In this document: positions 63,913 through 64,000 of the stretch, in pieces
Position numbering within the stretch: the stretch's first letter is position 1
How the letters are laid out: every line of letters starts with the position of its first letter
NCBI GenBank assembly: GCA_036971475.1
Contig: JBAIZL010000005.1
Coordinates: 175,207,386 to 175,271,385, forward strand
Reading direction: 5' to 3'
DNA length: 64,000 nucleotides
Origin: Prosapia bicincta
Lineage: Eukaryota; Arthropoda; Insecta; Hemiptera; Cercopidae
Notes under the pieces: generated by a model
Seen by the model: the letters and a program-made list of their open reading frames with translations, nothing else
The model's database searches: none
Told to the model about the DNA's origin: nothing
Program-made: the position numbers and the translations under genes

Positions 63913-64000
63913 AAAAAACAAGTGCTGCTATAAGCAAATGTTCTATATATCAATGTATGTTGCAGTGTATTCATGTAAACTAATAAAACTCAAATTGAAG

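Overview
This is a eukaryotic nuclear window: very AT-rich, intron-split genes with GT/AG junctions, and heavy loads of transposon remnants, microsatellites and tandem repeats. The protein families (an insect-like prolyl 4-hydroxylase alpha chain, an ARH/LDLRAP1-like PTB adaptor) and the repeats (mariner, I-like LINE with RNase H, Penelope-like elements, PIF/Harbinger with a MADF protein, Tigger/pogo, piggyBac-like) suggest an arthropod, most probably an insect. I cannot name the species.

Two host genes are supported. They converge tail to tail across about 10 kb of AT-rich intergenic DNA. The first is a complete P4HA gene on the + strand (about 13.79 to 45.84 kb). Eleven coding exons join in phase into 532 codons, with a signal peptide, the peptide-substrate domain and the full Fe(II)/2-oxoglutarate site (H422, D424, H493, K503). 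The second is the 3' part of a PTB-domain adaptor on the - strand (63585 down to 56171). Six short exons join in phase and carry the end of an LDLRAP1/ARH-type PTB domain, a possible clathrin box and a C-terminal DLF motif. Its 5' end lies beyond the right edge of the window.

Layout. 0-1.5 kb: microsatellite and a tRNA-derived repeat. 1.55-6.19 kb: a 1.5-kb higher-order tandem repeat present three times, each unit headed by a block of 44-bp minisatellite. 6.2-8.9 kb: no gene seen. 8.9-12.3 kb: two LINE fragments, the second abutted by an 802-bp Harbinger element with perfect TIRs and a TTA duplication. 13.75-45.84 kb: P4HA, whose introns hold a fold-back Penelope-like repeat, an 8 x 125-bp satellite, a 171-bp duplication, a mariner nested in a pogo-like element, a 5'-truncated I-like LINE with a 13-bp target duplication, a piggyBac-like element, a broken Tigger transposase, a second mariner inside a local duplication, and two Penelope-like regions. 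45.8-56.2 kb: intergenic, with a second copy of the tRNA-derived repeat and a Penelope-like fragment. 56.2-63.6 kb: the adaptor gene with further Penelope-like and fold-back repeats in its introns.

The most unusual signal is a family of short hairpins in Penelope-like repeats. Their flanks are conserved, but the stem sequence changes with compensating changes on both sides, as expected of a structured (possibly ribozyme-derived) RNA.
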